Assembly: GCA_036774405.1 (NCBI GenBank)
Contig: DAIPBO010000036.1
Location: 1-18,468, forward strand
Length of the DNA stretch: 18,468 bases
Origin: JAAYDS01 sp012729155
GTDB lineage: Bacteria > Chloroflexota > Anaerolineae > UBA1429
Direction: 5' to 3'
Below are positions 8,216 through 14,583 of this stretch, piece by piece. The notes beneath the pieces are model-generated. The model had not been told where the DNA came from and searched no databases. It was given only the letters and a program-made list of their open reading frames with translations. Position 1 is the stretch's first letter, and each line of letters begins with the position of its first letter. The translations under genes were made by a program, and so were the position numbers.

Positions 8216-8243
8216 ATTATAGAGACGTGTAGATACCAGGCAA
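8216..8243 (-). promoter_or_regulatory. sigma-70-like promoter of the exporter operon
   Basis: Read on the minus strand: TTGCCT (8243-8238), 16-bp spacer, perfect TATAAT (8221-8216). Predicted start near 8209 gives a leader of about 28 nt to the ATPase ATG at 8181. Confidence 0.75.
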
Positions 8244-8321
8244 GTCTGATCTGCCACAACCGCCGTGGCGCTATGGTAGGGGGCAGCAGTGGCCAAGGAA
8301 ACACCTGGGCGCGTCAGCAGG

Positions 8322-8338
8322 CCACCGGTCGCCGGTGG
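8322..8338 (-). terminator. stem-loop downstream of the NapH-like gene
   Basis: CCACCGG and CCGGTGG form a perfect 7-bp stem with a 3-nt loop, starting 5 nt after the TGA at 8346-8344. There is no T-run, so it may end transcription weakly or protect the RNA 3' end. Confidence 0.45.
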
Positions 8339-8343
8339 ATGGG

Positions 8344-9102
8344 TCAGTCAGCGCCGACAGTGAGACCAGGTAGGCGGCACAGCGCGAGACGCAGCACACC
8401 TTGCGGGCAGGCATCGGCACAGGCGCCGTACAGAATACACTCGTCATTCTGCAAATTGTTGTCGTGCACCATGCCGTGGACGTCGAGGCTCATCGAGCAG
8501 GCGCTATTGCATTGCAGGCAGTCGATACAGCGCGTTGGCGTGGCCTGCAAACAGAGCCGTGGCAAGCGCAACGCCTGGCCCAAGCGCGTGTCGAGGATCA
8601 TCAGAGGCGCCATCCAGCACACATAGTGGCAAAAGGCCCGCCGACCAGCCAGCAACGACAGGGCAACGATCAGGCCGATGACGAGGTAGTAGACGACGTA
8701 GGCCTCGGGCGCGGCCAGCGAGATGCCGTGGTTCGTCATGAATAGAGGATCGATCGCCTGCAAGCCGCCGCCAGCCACGATGGCCACTGCTACGGCTATG
8801 AGCCACAGGGCCCATAAGCCGTGCTTGATCCTGTTGGCGCGCCCTCCACCGGCCGGTTTGGGCTGCGCAAAGGCCAGGCACTCGGCCAGACCGCCGGCTG
8901 GGCAGGCCCAGCCGCAAAACGCCCGCCCCAGCAAGAGACCGCTCAAGAACTGGAGTGCAAAGAGCAGCATGCTCCCGGTTGCCACACCCACCAGCGCACC
9001 GGCGATGATCACATAGGGCGAGAAATGATAAAAGGTGATGGGGGACAGCAGCAGCGAGCCGATGATGACGCCACGACGAATACGCTGACGCCTGCTCAAC
9101 AT
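8344..9102 (-). CDS. NapH-like membrane polyferredoxin (4Fe-4S protein)
   Basis: 252 residues with about four membrane segments (roughly 12-34, 38-60, 96-117, 134-153) and two membrane-proximal Cys motifs, FCGWACP (C63, C67) and FCHYVCWMAP (C158, C162; the usual Pro is replaced). Two ferredoxin-like motifs follow: C192xxC195xxC198xxxC202 and C222-x5-C228-xxx-C232P. In the second, the Cys expected at 225 is a Tyr. The NapH/YccM family passes electrons between the quinone pool and periplasmic or cytoplasmic partners; no such partner is in the window. The start ATG 9102 has AGGAGG (9115-9110) at a 7-nt distance, better than the GTG at 9108. It ends the unit led by the phosphoesterase gene, 23 nt after the M20 gene. 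Confidence 0.85.
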   Translation of the reverse strand: MLSRRQRIRRGVIIGSLLLSPITFYHFSPYVIIAGALVGVATGSMLLFALQFLSGLLLGRAFCGWACPAGGLAECLAFAQPKPAGGGRANRIKHGLWALWLIAVAVAIVAGGGLQAIDPLFMTNHGISLAAPEAYVVYYLVIGLIVALSLLAGRRAFCHYVCWMAPLMILDTRLGQALRLPRLCLQATPTRCIDCLQCNSACSMSLDVHGMVHDNNLQNDECILYGACADACPQGVLRLALCRLPGLTVGAD

Positions 9103-9125
9103 CGCCACACCTCCTCAGCGAGGGC

Positions 9126-10322
9126 TTAGCCTCCTACAGCCCCCATCTGCAGGGCCAGCGCCATGTACCCTGCCACCGCTTCGATTAGCTCGTCGACCGA
9201 CAGGCGTTCGTCAAACACGTGTGCCATCCGCGGATCACCTGGGCCAAAGCCAATGCATGGCACGCCGGCGCCGTACAGAAAGCCTCCATCTGTGTAGAAC
9301 TGCCACACGTCGACCGCCACCTCACGGGTCAGCGCCTGCTGCAGCTGATCTCGCGCTGCCAGCAGCAGGGGATCATCGGTTTCCATCCAGAAGGGTGCCA
9401 CCGCCTGGCGAACGTCTTGCTCATAGCCCGTGTAGCTGATGGCATGGTCGGTGCGCACGTCGAGGCTAAAAGTTGTCTCCTCGCCCAGTGTATCATCGAG
9501 CAACGCCTGCAGGCGCGCCATGGCTTCCTCTGGCGACTCGCCGGGCGCGTTGCGCCAGTCGAGGTGCAGCATCAACTCGCCAGGGATGACGTTAGCACTG
9601 CGCTGGTCTGATCGCAGCAGCGTGGGCGCCACAGTCGAGCCCCCTGTTACCGGCTCATAGTGCATGTCGATCTCGCGTAGAGCCAGCAGCAGACGCGCCA
9701 GGTCATAGTGCGGGTTGATAGCCTGCGCTGGCACTGACGCATGGGCTGAGCGCCCGCGTAGTGTGACGATGAACTCGCATCGCCCGCGGTGCCCGCGCCG
9801 CAGGGTGTTGCTCGAGGGCTCGCCGATGATGGCCAGATCGGGGTGAAACGAGCCCGCCAGATAGCGCGACCCCAGTCCGCCGATCTCTTCGCCGACCACG
9901 GCAGCCACATACACATCACCAGCCGGCGTCAACCCCGCTTCCTTGAGCAGAGCAGCGGCAAACACCTGGGCTGCGACGCACCCCTTGTCGTCAGAGGCGC
10001 CGCGGCCCCAGATGTAGCCATCGCGCAGCACACCGCTATAGGGGCCGTCGGTCCAGCGGCGTGGTTCTCCAGGGTCTACCACGTCCAGATGGGCATGCAG
10101 CAGCGTCGAGCGTCCCGAGCCCCCGCGGATGTGCCCGATGACGTTGCCAGCGGAGTCGATGAGCGCCTCGTCATAGCCGAGCGCTTCCATCGTCTCAAGC
10201 ACGAACTCGGCTACGCGCCCCTCTTCGCCCGTCAGGCTGGGCATGCGCACCAGCTCCTGGCAGAACGTAGTGATGCGTTCGCCATGGCTCTGTGCAAGGC
10301 GTAGAAACTGGCTCTGATCCAT
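9126..10322 (-). CDS. M20-family zinc peptidase/deacylase (ArgE/DapE/CPG2-like)
   Basis: 398 residues with the full set of M20 catalytic positions: H78 and D80 in LLHAHLDVV, bridging D111 in GRGASDDKG, the general base pair E145-E146 in VVGEEIGG, E168 in IIGEPS and the final metal ligand H368 in MAHVFDE. The dimerisation domain lies between (about 180-300, from GHRGRCEF to the DHAISYTGY area). Family members cut amide bonds of acylated amino acids, dipeptides or similar molecules in the cytoplasm; this one has YgeY-like and CPG2-like traits but its substrate is unclear. The start ATG 10322 has GGAGG (10332-10328) 5 nt away; the longer open frame is the shadow of the phosphoesterase C-terminus. 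It starts 1 nt after the phosphoesterase stop, so the two are translationally linked. Confidence 0.9.
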   Translation of the reverse strand: MDQSQFLRLAQSHGERITTFCQELVRMPSLTGEEGRVAEFVLETMEALGYDEALIDSAGNVIGHIRGGSGRSTLLHAHLDVVDPGEPRRWTDGPYSGVLRDGYIWGRGASDDKGCVAAQVFAAALLKEAGLTPAGDVYVAAVVGEEIGGLGSRYLAGSFHPDLAIIGEPSSNTLRRGHRGRCEFIVTLRGRSAHASVPAQAINPHYDLARLLLALREIDMHYEPVTGGSTVAPTLLRSDQRSANVIPGELMLHLDWRNAPGESPEEAMARLQALLDDTLGEETTFSLDVRTDHAISYTGYEQDVRQAVAPFWMETDDPLLLAARDQLQQALTREVAVDVWQFYTDGGFLYGAGVPCIGFGPGDPRMAHVFDERLSVDELIEAVAGYMALALQMGAVGG

Positions 10323-10323
10323 G

Positions 10324-11028
10324 CTAGCCTCCGGGTTGGTCGGTTGGCGTGTCATCTTGGTCTGGCAGCCGGCGACGACGGCGACGAGACAGTTCAGCCT
10401 CGTCGATCTCGATGAGCTGGTACTCGAACGCATTCACCACCGTTGTGTCGAGATAGCGCGTCACGCGAACGGTATCAGGACGGTAGATGTGGATGTGCCC
10501 ATGGAGCCAGTAGAGCGGGCGATGCCGCCTCATAAAGCGGAGAAAGGTGCGAAAGCCACGGTGGCAACGGTCTGGTTCGTCGTGGATGCCCCGCGGGGCG
10601 GCGTGGCTGATCATGATGTCGACGTCGCGCCCATAGCGTAGCCGGTTGTAGAGCAGAGCTGGACCCATCATGCGCGCCAGCGCCCGCATGTGCAGCTCGC
10701 TGTATTGGTGCGGCCCCTGGTTGTATTCCATCGAGCCCTCGAGCCCCCCGATGAGCAGGCCCTTGTGGTTGACGATGCGGCGGTGGATGTTGATGCATCC
10801 CTCGGCTTCGGTCTTGAACGTGCCGTTGGTCTGAAGCACCTGTTTCTGCACATGGTTGCCATTGACGTAGAACAGCGTACCCTTGCCGATGCGCGTCACC
10901 AGGTACTCCATGTAATCCAGGGGCAAATCGCCGCAGCTCAAGATGACGTCGACGTCGTGAAACCGCTCGGGGGTGACCGATGCGGTCAGTTGGCCCACCA
11001 CTTGATCGCTCACGGCCAGGATTTTCAT
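10324..11028 (-). CDS. metallophosphoesterase, variant family
   Basis: A 234-residue calcineurin-like phosphoesterase. Visible motifs are D8 in ILAVSDQVV (where most relatives have D-x-H, here Val10), G33-D34 in LSCGDLPLDY, GNH at 57-59 followed by Val (usual GNHD/E), SHAAP (H143) and HGHIH (177-181). The SCGDLPxxYxEyLV pattern looks like a recognised uncharacterised subgroup that lacks the first His, so the loss is probably not decay. The substrate is unknown. A basic stretch of six arginines (215-221 region) and an acidic tail end the protein. The start ATG 11028 has GGTGG (11039-11035) 6 nt away; a TTG two codons upstream is less likely. It is the first gene of a three-gene unit with its own promoter. 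Confidence 0.83.
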   Translation of the reverse strand: MKILAVSDQVVGQLTASVTPERFHDVDVILSCGDLPLDYMEYLVTRIGKGTLFYVNGNHVQKQVLQTNGTFKTEAEGCINIHRRIVNHKGLLIGGLEGSMEYNQGPHQYSELHMRALARMMGPALLYNRLRYGRDVDIMISHAAPRGIHDEPDRCHRGFRTFLRFMRRHRPLYWLHGHIHIYRPDTVRVTRYLDTTVVNAFEYQLIEIDEAELSRRRRRRLPDQDDTPTDQPGG

Positions 11029-11060
11029 GTGCAACCACCGGGGTATGGGGACATTGTCAC

Positions 11061-11089
11061 ATTATAGACGACGCCGCAGCCTGCTCCAA
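11061..11089 (-). promoter_or_regulatory. sigma-70-like promoter of the phosphoesterase-M20-NapH unit
   Basis: Minus strand: TTGGAG (11089-11084), 17-bp spacer, perfect TATAAT (11066-11061). Start expected near 11054, giving a leader of about 25 nt. It lies in the 77-nt gap behind the response regulator gene, where no terminator is seen. Confidence 0.72.
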
Positions 11090-11105
11090 GGAGGGCGCGC
11101 ACCGC

Positions 11106-11774
11106 CTAGTCTTCCGTCAACTCGCCCAGGTGGATCCAGCCACGCTTGAGGCCGACCATCACAGCCTCAGTGCGAGACCCCACATTCAGCTTGCCAAAGA
11201 TGTTGGCCATGTGAGACTGCACGGTTCGCGGGCTCACATAGAGCTGATCGGCGATCTCACGGTTCGAGTGCCCCAGGGCCGCCAGACGCAGAACCTCGAG
11301 CTCGCGCTCGGTCAGCGCTTCGATGGGTGTTTCCTCAGCCGGGGCCTCGCGTTTGGAGACGCGGTTGAGCACCTTGGCGGCGATGGCTGGGTGCAACACC
11401 GACTCGCCCGAGGCGACGCGCCGCACGGCCTCGATCAGCTCTGACCCGCGCGAGTTCTTGAGCAGGTAGCCTGCAGCGCCCGCTTCGAGGATGGCAAAGA
11501 CGTACTCGTCATAATCATAGGCTGTAAAGACCAGCACAGCCGTGGCGGGCAGCAGCTCTTTGATCCTGCGGGTGGCCTCAATGCCATTGATGTTGGGCAT
11601 GCTGATGTCGAGCACTGCCACACGAGGGCGCTCTTGCACCGCCAGATCGATCGCTTCCTTGCCGTCACTGGCCTGCGCTACAACGCACATGTCAGCCTCG
11701 CGGTCGAGGATCTGTCGTGTCCCCTCACGTACAACCGCATGGTCATCGGCGATCAGAATGCGGATCGGTTCCAT
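11106..11774 (-). CDS. NarL/LuxR-family response regulator
   Basis: 222 residues. The receiver domain (1-120) has the acidic pocket D10-D11, phosphorylation site D56 in VLDISMP, T84 and K106 (YLLKNS). The C-terminal LuxR-type helix-turn-helix (about 150-215) has LTERELEVLRLAALGHSNREIA and QLYVSPRTVQSHMANIFGKL. It acts as a DNA-binding regulator switched by the histidine kinase encoded upstream on the same strand. The start ATG 11774 begins the conserved receiver strand (MEPIRILIADDH); the open frame upstream of it is non-coding leader. AGAGGT lies 11 nt before it, a rather long spacing. A separate strong promoter at 11808-11835 means it is made independently of the kinase. Confidence 0.95.
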   Translation of the reverse strand: MEPIRILIADDHAVVREGTRQILDREADMCVVAQASDGKEAIDLAVQERPRVAVLDISMPNINGIEATRRIKELLPATAVLVFTAYDYDEYVFAILEAGAAGYLLKNSRGSELIEAVRRVASGESVLHPAIAAKVLNRVSKREAPAEETPIEALTERELEVLRLAALGHSNREIADQLYVSPRTVQSHMANIFGKLNVGSRTEAVMVGLKRGWIHLGELTED

Positions 11775-11807
11775 GGCTAGCGGCCACCTCTGCGCGTATT
11801 CAGGTGC

Positions 11808-11835
11808 ATTATAGGTTAGCGCGAGTGCTCCGCAA
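11808..11835 (-). promoter_or_regulatory. sigma-70-like promoter of the response regulator gene
   Basis: Minus strand: TTGCGG (11835-11830), 16-bp spacer, perfect TATAAT (11813-11808). Start expected near 11801, leader about 27 nt. Confidence 0.75.
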
Positions 11836-11889
11836 GGCCGGGTATGTTTCAGAAAACCTGGCCTCGGTGGCATGATTCGGAGACGCTGA

Positions 11890-11931
11890 CGGGCCTCGAT
11901 GACCGCCGCCCAATGCGGTCATCGAGGCCCG
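11890..11931. repeat. 17-bp perfect inverted repeat, 8-bp loop
   Basis: CGGGCCTCGATGACCGC (11890-11906) pairs perfectly with GCGGTCATCGAGGCCCG (11915-11931). It lies between the kinase stop and the response regulator promoter. Neither strand has a T-run after it. It may be a terminator without a T-run for the kinase mRNA, an RNA processing element, or a dispersed palindrome. Confidence 0.85.
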
Positions 11932-12072
11932 CCAAACCAAGGAGGAGAAGAGTGCTGATCCCACGCCGGATGGAATTCAGCTTGTTGCAGGAAAGCCGTC
12001 GTCTCCTTCCCGCCACGACCTTATCATACTAGGAGGGGCCTGTGCCGCCATCCGCCAAATGAGCCATTCACA

Positions 12073-12090
12073 ATACGCATTTATGCGTAT
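12073..12090. repeat. 18-bp palindrome fused to the kinase stop codon
   Basis: ATACGCAT-TT-ATGCGTAT is symmetric and its end coincides with the last base of the kinase TGA (12092-12090). It can be a small RNA hairpin (8-bp stem, too tight a loop unless the inner pairs open) or a protein-binding dyad. Confidence 0.7.
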
Positions 12091-13958
12091 CAGGGAGCTG
12101 GCGTATGGTCCTCAGGCGCCAGCTCCTCGGGGCGAGCGAGGCCTACCGGCAGGCTTACGCGAATGGTGGTGCCATGGCCCTCAGTCGAAGTGATCTCCGC
12201 GGTGCCGCCGAGTAGGCGGGCGCGCTCGTAGATGCCCATCAACCCTAGCCGGCCCCCTGCCACCAACGCCGATGTGTCTTGCGGTACGCTAAAACCAACA
12301 CCGTTGTCGCTGATGGTCAGTGTAGCAGCCGCTGGCGAGTAATGAAGCGCCATGTCGACGCGCGTTGCGTTGGCGTGGCGTCGTACATTGCTGAGCCCTT
12401 CTTGCGCCAAGCGATAGAGCGCCAGCTCATGCTCAGGGGGTAGGGGTTCTGGCTCACCGCTAATCACGACGCTGACGTCGAGGTTGTCCTCTCTGGCTGT
12501 GCGCCGCCCGAGGATCTCGATGGTGTTCGCCAACCCCAACTCCTCGAGTAGAGGGGGGCGCAGGTCGCTGGTAAAGCGGCGCACGCCTTCGAGGGTGCTG
12601 TCAACCATGTCTCGCAGCTCGCCCAAAGAGGTTCTGAGGGGGGCATCGCTGGCCTGCTCTTGAGCATCCTCAATGCGACGGCCGATCACGATCAGCATCT
12701 GGGCGGTCTCGTCGTGCAGTTCGCGCGCGATACGCTTGCGCTCTTCTTCTTGGCCGTTGAGCACCGACGTCACATAGTTCTGAATGTCGGCCTGATAGCG
12801 CCGCAACTGCGCTACCATCTCGTTAAACTTGACCTCGAGATTGCGCACCTCGCTTGGTCCGCGGTTGATGGATAGCTGCGTACTGAACTCGCCCGCCGCT
12901 ACACGGTCGACCTGCTCGACCAAGGATTGCAGCGGTGCGATGACCTGCTGGCTACTAAAGGCCAGCAGCAAGAGGGGCACCAGCACCATCAAGGTGATCA
13001 GTAGCGATACCAGCATCAGAAAAGGGCGAAAGGGTGCGGTGATGTCTTCCCATCGTTCGCTGACAAACAGCATCCACCCTTGCCAGCTCGGGTCTGCAAA
13101 AAGCGAGCTGCTGAGGGCATTGGCGGGAATGGGCCCGTAGCCAACCACCAGTGTCCGACTATCTTCGACCACAGTCTCGGCGCCAGTGGCACCCGTGAGA
13201 GCGCGTGCTACAGCCGGATGCTCAACCACGATCTGGCCCACCAGGCTAGGCTGTGGGTGCCACAGTATGCGCCCTTGTTCATCGGCCAGATACGAGAATG
13301 CGGCCGAGCCCGCTCTGACGAGCCTGAGAGGCGCCGCGATGCCCTCGCCTCCTAGCTCCCACACGCCCACCAGGCAGCCGCCAAAGCGCCGCGTCTGATC
13401 GTAAAACGGCACAGCCACGAGGACGATCTGATTGCCCTGTGCCGAAGCGAGCACCGTCGAGCGCACGGGGCGACGGTCATCACGGGCGCGCACAAAGACG
13501 GGCTGATCGGCGAGCGTATCCAGTGGAGAAGCGCCTGTGGAGGCGACAACACGCCCGACGGCATCGGTGGCCAGCAGGTCGTCAAAGCGCCGTAACAACG
13601 CATCGTTCGAGGACAGAATCTGTCGGGTGCTGACGGGGTCTCCGCTTCGCAGTTCGTTTGAGCCGGCTACTTGTGATAGCAGCAGCAGTGTCTCGGCCCA
13701 ATGATCGGCCACCTGCCGAGCGGACAGCCCCACCAGCTCAGCATCGCGATCTTGCACCAGAGACTGCGTCATGCGCGTGTAGGCAGACAGCCCCACCACA
13801 GCCAGGATGGTCATCAGGATCAGCAACGGCAACGCGGTCGCGGCCAACAGTTGCGTGCGCAGGCCTGCGCTCTGCAGCCAGGGCAAAGACCCACGGCCGA
13901 CAGCCTTTGGCTGTCGGCTCGCTGCTGTGCGGGCGGCAGAGCCTGGATGCTTCTTCAT
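12090..13958 (-). CDS. membrane sensor histidine kinase (cache-HAMP-HisKA_3-HATPase)
   Basis: 622 residues. Order: basic cytoplasmic tail; helix about 36-58; extracytoplasmic cache-like sensing region about 60-305 (with FYDQTRRFGGCLVGVWEL and ADEQGRILWHPQPSLVG); helix about 313-335; HAMP about 336-390 (IAPLQSLVEQVDRVAAGEF); HisKA_3 dimerisation domain with phospho-His H415 in IARELHDETAQML; ATPase with N-box EGLSNVRRHANA (520-531), DNGVGF (551-556) and GRLGLMGIYERA (569-580). The ligand is unknown. The partner is the NarL-type regulator downstream. ATG 13958 has no ribosome-binding site; a TATAAT box ends 8 nt before it, so the mRNA is probably leaderless. Codons 14-21 contain a perfect 10-bp stem-loop. 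Confidence 0.94.
   Translation of the reverse strand: MKKHPGSAARTAASRQPKAVGRGSLPWLQSAGLRTQLLAATALPLLILMTILAVVGLSAYTRMTQSLVQDRDAELVGLSARQVADHWAETLLLLSQVAGSNELRSGDPVSTRQILSSNDALLRRFDDLLATDAVGRVVASTGASPLDTLADQPVFVRARDDRRPVRSTVLASAQGNQIVLVAVPFYDQTRRFGGCLVGVWELGGEGIAAPLRLVRAGSAAFSYLADEQGRILWHPQPSLVGQIVVEHPAVARALTGATGAETVVEDSRTLVVGYGPIPANALSSSLFADPSWQGWMLFVSERWEDITAPFRPFLMLVSLLITLMVLVPLLLLAFSSQQVIAPLQSLVEQVDRVAAGEFSTQLSINRGPSEVRNLEVKFNEMVAQLRRYQADIQNYVTSVLNGQEEERKRIARELHDETAQMLIVIGRRIEDAQEQASDAPLRTSLGELRDMVDSTLEGVRRFTSDLRPPLLEELGLANTIEILGRRTAREDNLDVSVVISGEPEPLPPEHELALYRLAQEGLSNVRRHANATRVDMALHYSPAAATLTISDNGVGFSVPQDTSALVAGGRLGLMGIYERARLLGGTAEITSTEGHGTTIRVSLPVGLARPEELAPEDHTPAP
13896..13918 (-). repeat. 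10-bp perfect stem-loop in the first codons of the kinase
   Basis: On the mRNA strand GCCGACAGCC, loop AAA, GGCTGTCGGC. It lies 41-63 nt into the coding sequence (codons 14-21, the cytoplasmic tail), where it would fold on the 5' end of a leaderless message. Confidence 0.75.
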
Positions 13959-13959
13959 C

Positions 13960-13978
13960 GACTGCCATTATAGCAGTC
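13960..13978. promoter_or_regulatory. kinase promoter with a dyad centred on its -10 box
   Basis: Minus strand: TGC directly before TATAAT (13972-13967) makes an extended -10 element; no good -35 is seen. Arms GACTGC and GCAGTC (13960-13965, 13973-13978) flank it symmetrically. Transcription would start about 13961-13959, 1-3 nt before the ATG. Confidence 0.65.
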
Positions 13979-14037
13979 TTGCCGTGATGCGACAGGCGGG
14001 CCGATCCCCACCTCTGCAAGCCCCGGCGGGGTGGGCA

Positions 14038-14235
14038 CTACCGCCTGTGGGTTGTGATGCCGAGCAGCGCATAGAGCGGGCAATAGCCCGCTAGGCTGGT
14101 GCCCACCAGCACGGCTCCCACCACCAGTAGCAGCCAGCGCACTCCACTCACCAGGACGAACAGCCCCAGAAGCACCAGCGCGATTCCGACGATCATACGC
14201 ACGATACGATCCCAACTCGCCATGTTCGGCATCAT
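14038..14235 (-). CDS. DUF2892 (YgaP-like) small membrane protein
   Basis: 65 residues with two hydrophobic helices (about 12-30 and 33-50) and the family signature GYCPLYALLGITT at the C-terminus (PF11127). In YgaP this membrane hairpin is fused to a rhodanese domain; here it stands alone, and its role is unknown. Starts at 14235 or 14232 fit GAGGTG (14245-14240); 14223 is too far. The longer open frame upstream of these has no support. It lies 79 bp upstream of the kinase on the same strand, but the kinase promoter suggests separate units. A short GC-rich stem CCCC-GGC-GGGG (14021-14031) follows its stop. Confidence 0.82.
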   Translation of the reverse strand: MMPNMASWDRIVRMIVGIALVLLGLFVLVSGVRWLLLVVGAVLVGTSLAGYCPLYALLGITTHRR

Positions 14236-14275
14236 CGCACACCTCGCTTGTCCAACGAGAAGCGCCACCAGAGAA

Positions 14276-14304
14276 ACACTAGCGCTACCGCGCGCTGTGG
14301 TCAA
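14276..14304 (-). promoter_or_regulatory. possible promoter of the DUF2892 gene
   Basis: Minus strand: TTGACC (14304-14299), 17-bp spacer, TAGTGT (14281-14276). The -35 is close to consensus, the -10 is weak. The leader would be about 35 nt. Confidence 0.45.
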
Positions 14305-14469
14305 GCGCTGCCTCGTTGGCAGCGTGCCGATTCGGCCTCAACCTTGCGTCAGTTGTGTAAGAGCCACGATAGGGCCTGGTCAACGGCGCCAGGAGGACAG
14401 ATTGATGGGCGGTAGTCGGCAGTGTCGCCGCTATGGCGCCCTGCCCCGAGCCGTCTCCAACGGGGCGGC

Positions 14470-14490
14470 GGGCTGCGGCCAGCCCTCTTT
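14470..14490 (+). terminator. terminator-like stem upstream of the sigma factor promoter
   Basis: GGGCTG, loop CGGC, CAGCCC, then TCTTT. It would stop plus-strand transcription entering from 14100-14460, but no gene is known to feed into it. The T-run overlaps the -35 box of the next promoter. Confidence 0.35.
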
Positions 14491-14517
14491 GCGTTGAAGC
14501 AGAGATGCCGGTAGACT
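14489..14517 (+). promoter_or_regulatory. possible promoter of the sigma/anti-sigma pair
   Basis: TTGCGT (14489-14494), 17-bp spacer, TAGACT (14512-14517), start near 14524, leader about 60 nt. No GGAAC-type ECF promoter was found, so self-activation is not shown. Confidence 0.45.
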
Positions 14518-14583
14518 AGTGCATTACTGTGAGGTCGGCTGATGGCGCGGCCGTAACCCAAAGTCAGGTGAGGGGTTACCCTT

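Larger units (their letters stand above)
11775..12089. other. 315-bp gap between kinase and response regulator genes
   Basis: This gap holds, in minus-strand order: an 18-bp palindrome at the kinase stop, about 140 bp without clear signal, a 17-bp perfect stem-loop (11890-11931) and the response regulator promoter. A possible 26-codon plus-strand frame starting GTG 11952 with GGAGGAG upstream was seen but is not convincing. Confidence 0.7.
14236..14583. other. 348-bp divergent gap between DUF2892 and sigma factor genes
   Basis: It contains a minus-strand promoter (14276-14304), a plus-strand GC stem followed by TCTTT (14470-14490) and a plus-strand promoter (14489-14517). Between 14310 and 14465 no convincing gene or RNA was seen; frames there lack starts with ribosome-binding sites. 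Confidence 0.65.

Noticed and set aside
8182..8343. Riboswitch or small RNA upstream of the exporter operon
   Set aside because: The predicted leader is only about 28 nt, too short for a riboswitch, and no conserved RNA pattern is visible.
11952..12032. 26-codon plus-strand frame with GGAGGAG upstream
   Set aside because: The start would be GTG only 4 nt behind the site, the peptide has no recognisable character, no promoter is seen, and purine-rich stretches of this kind arise by chance.
14099..14497. 132-codon plus-strand open frame
   Set aside because: It begins inside the antisense of the DUF2892 gene, has no ribosome-binding site, and its translation resembles shadow sequence of GC-rich DNA.
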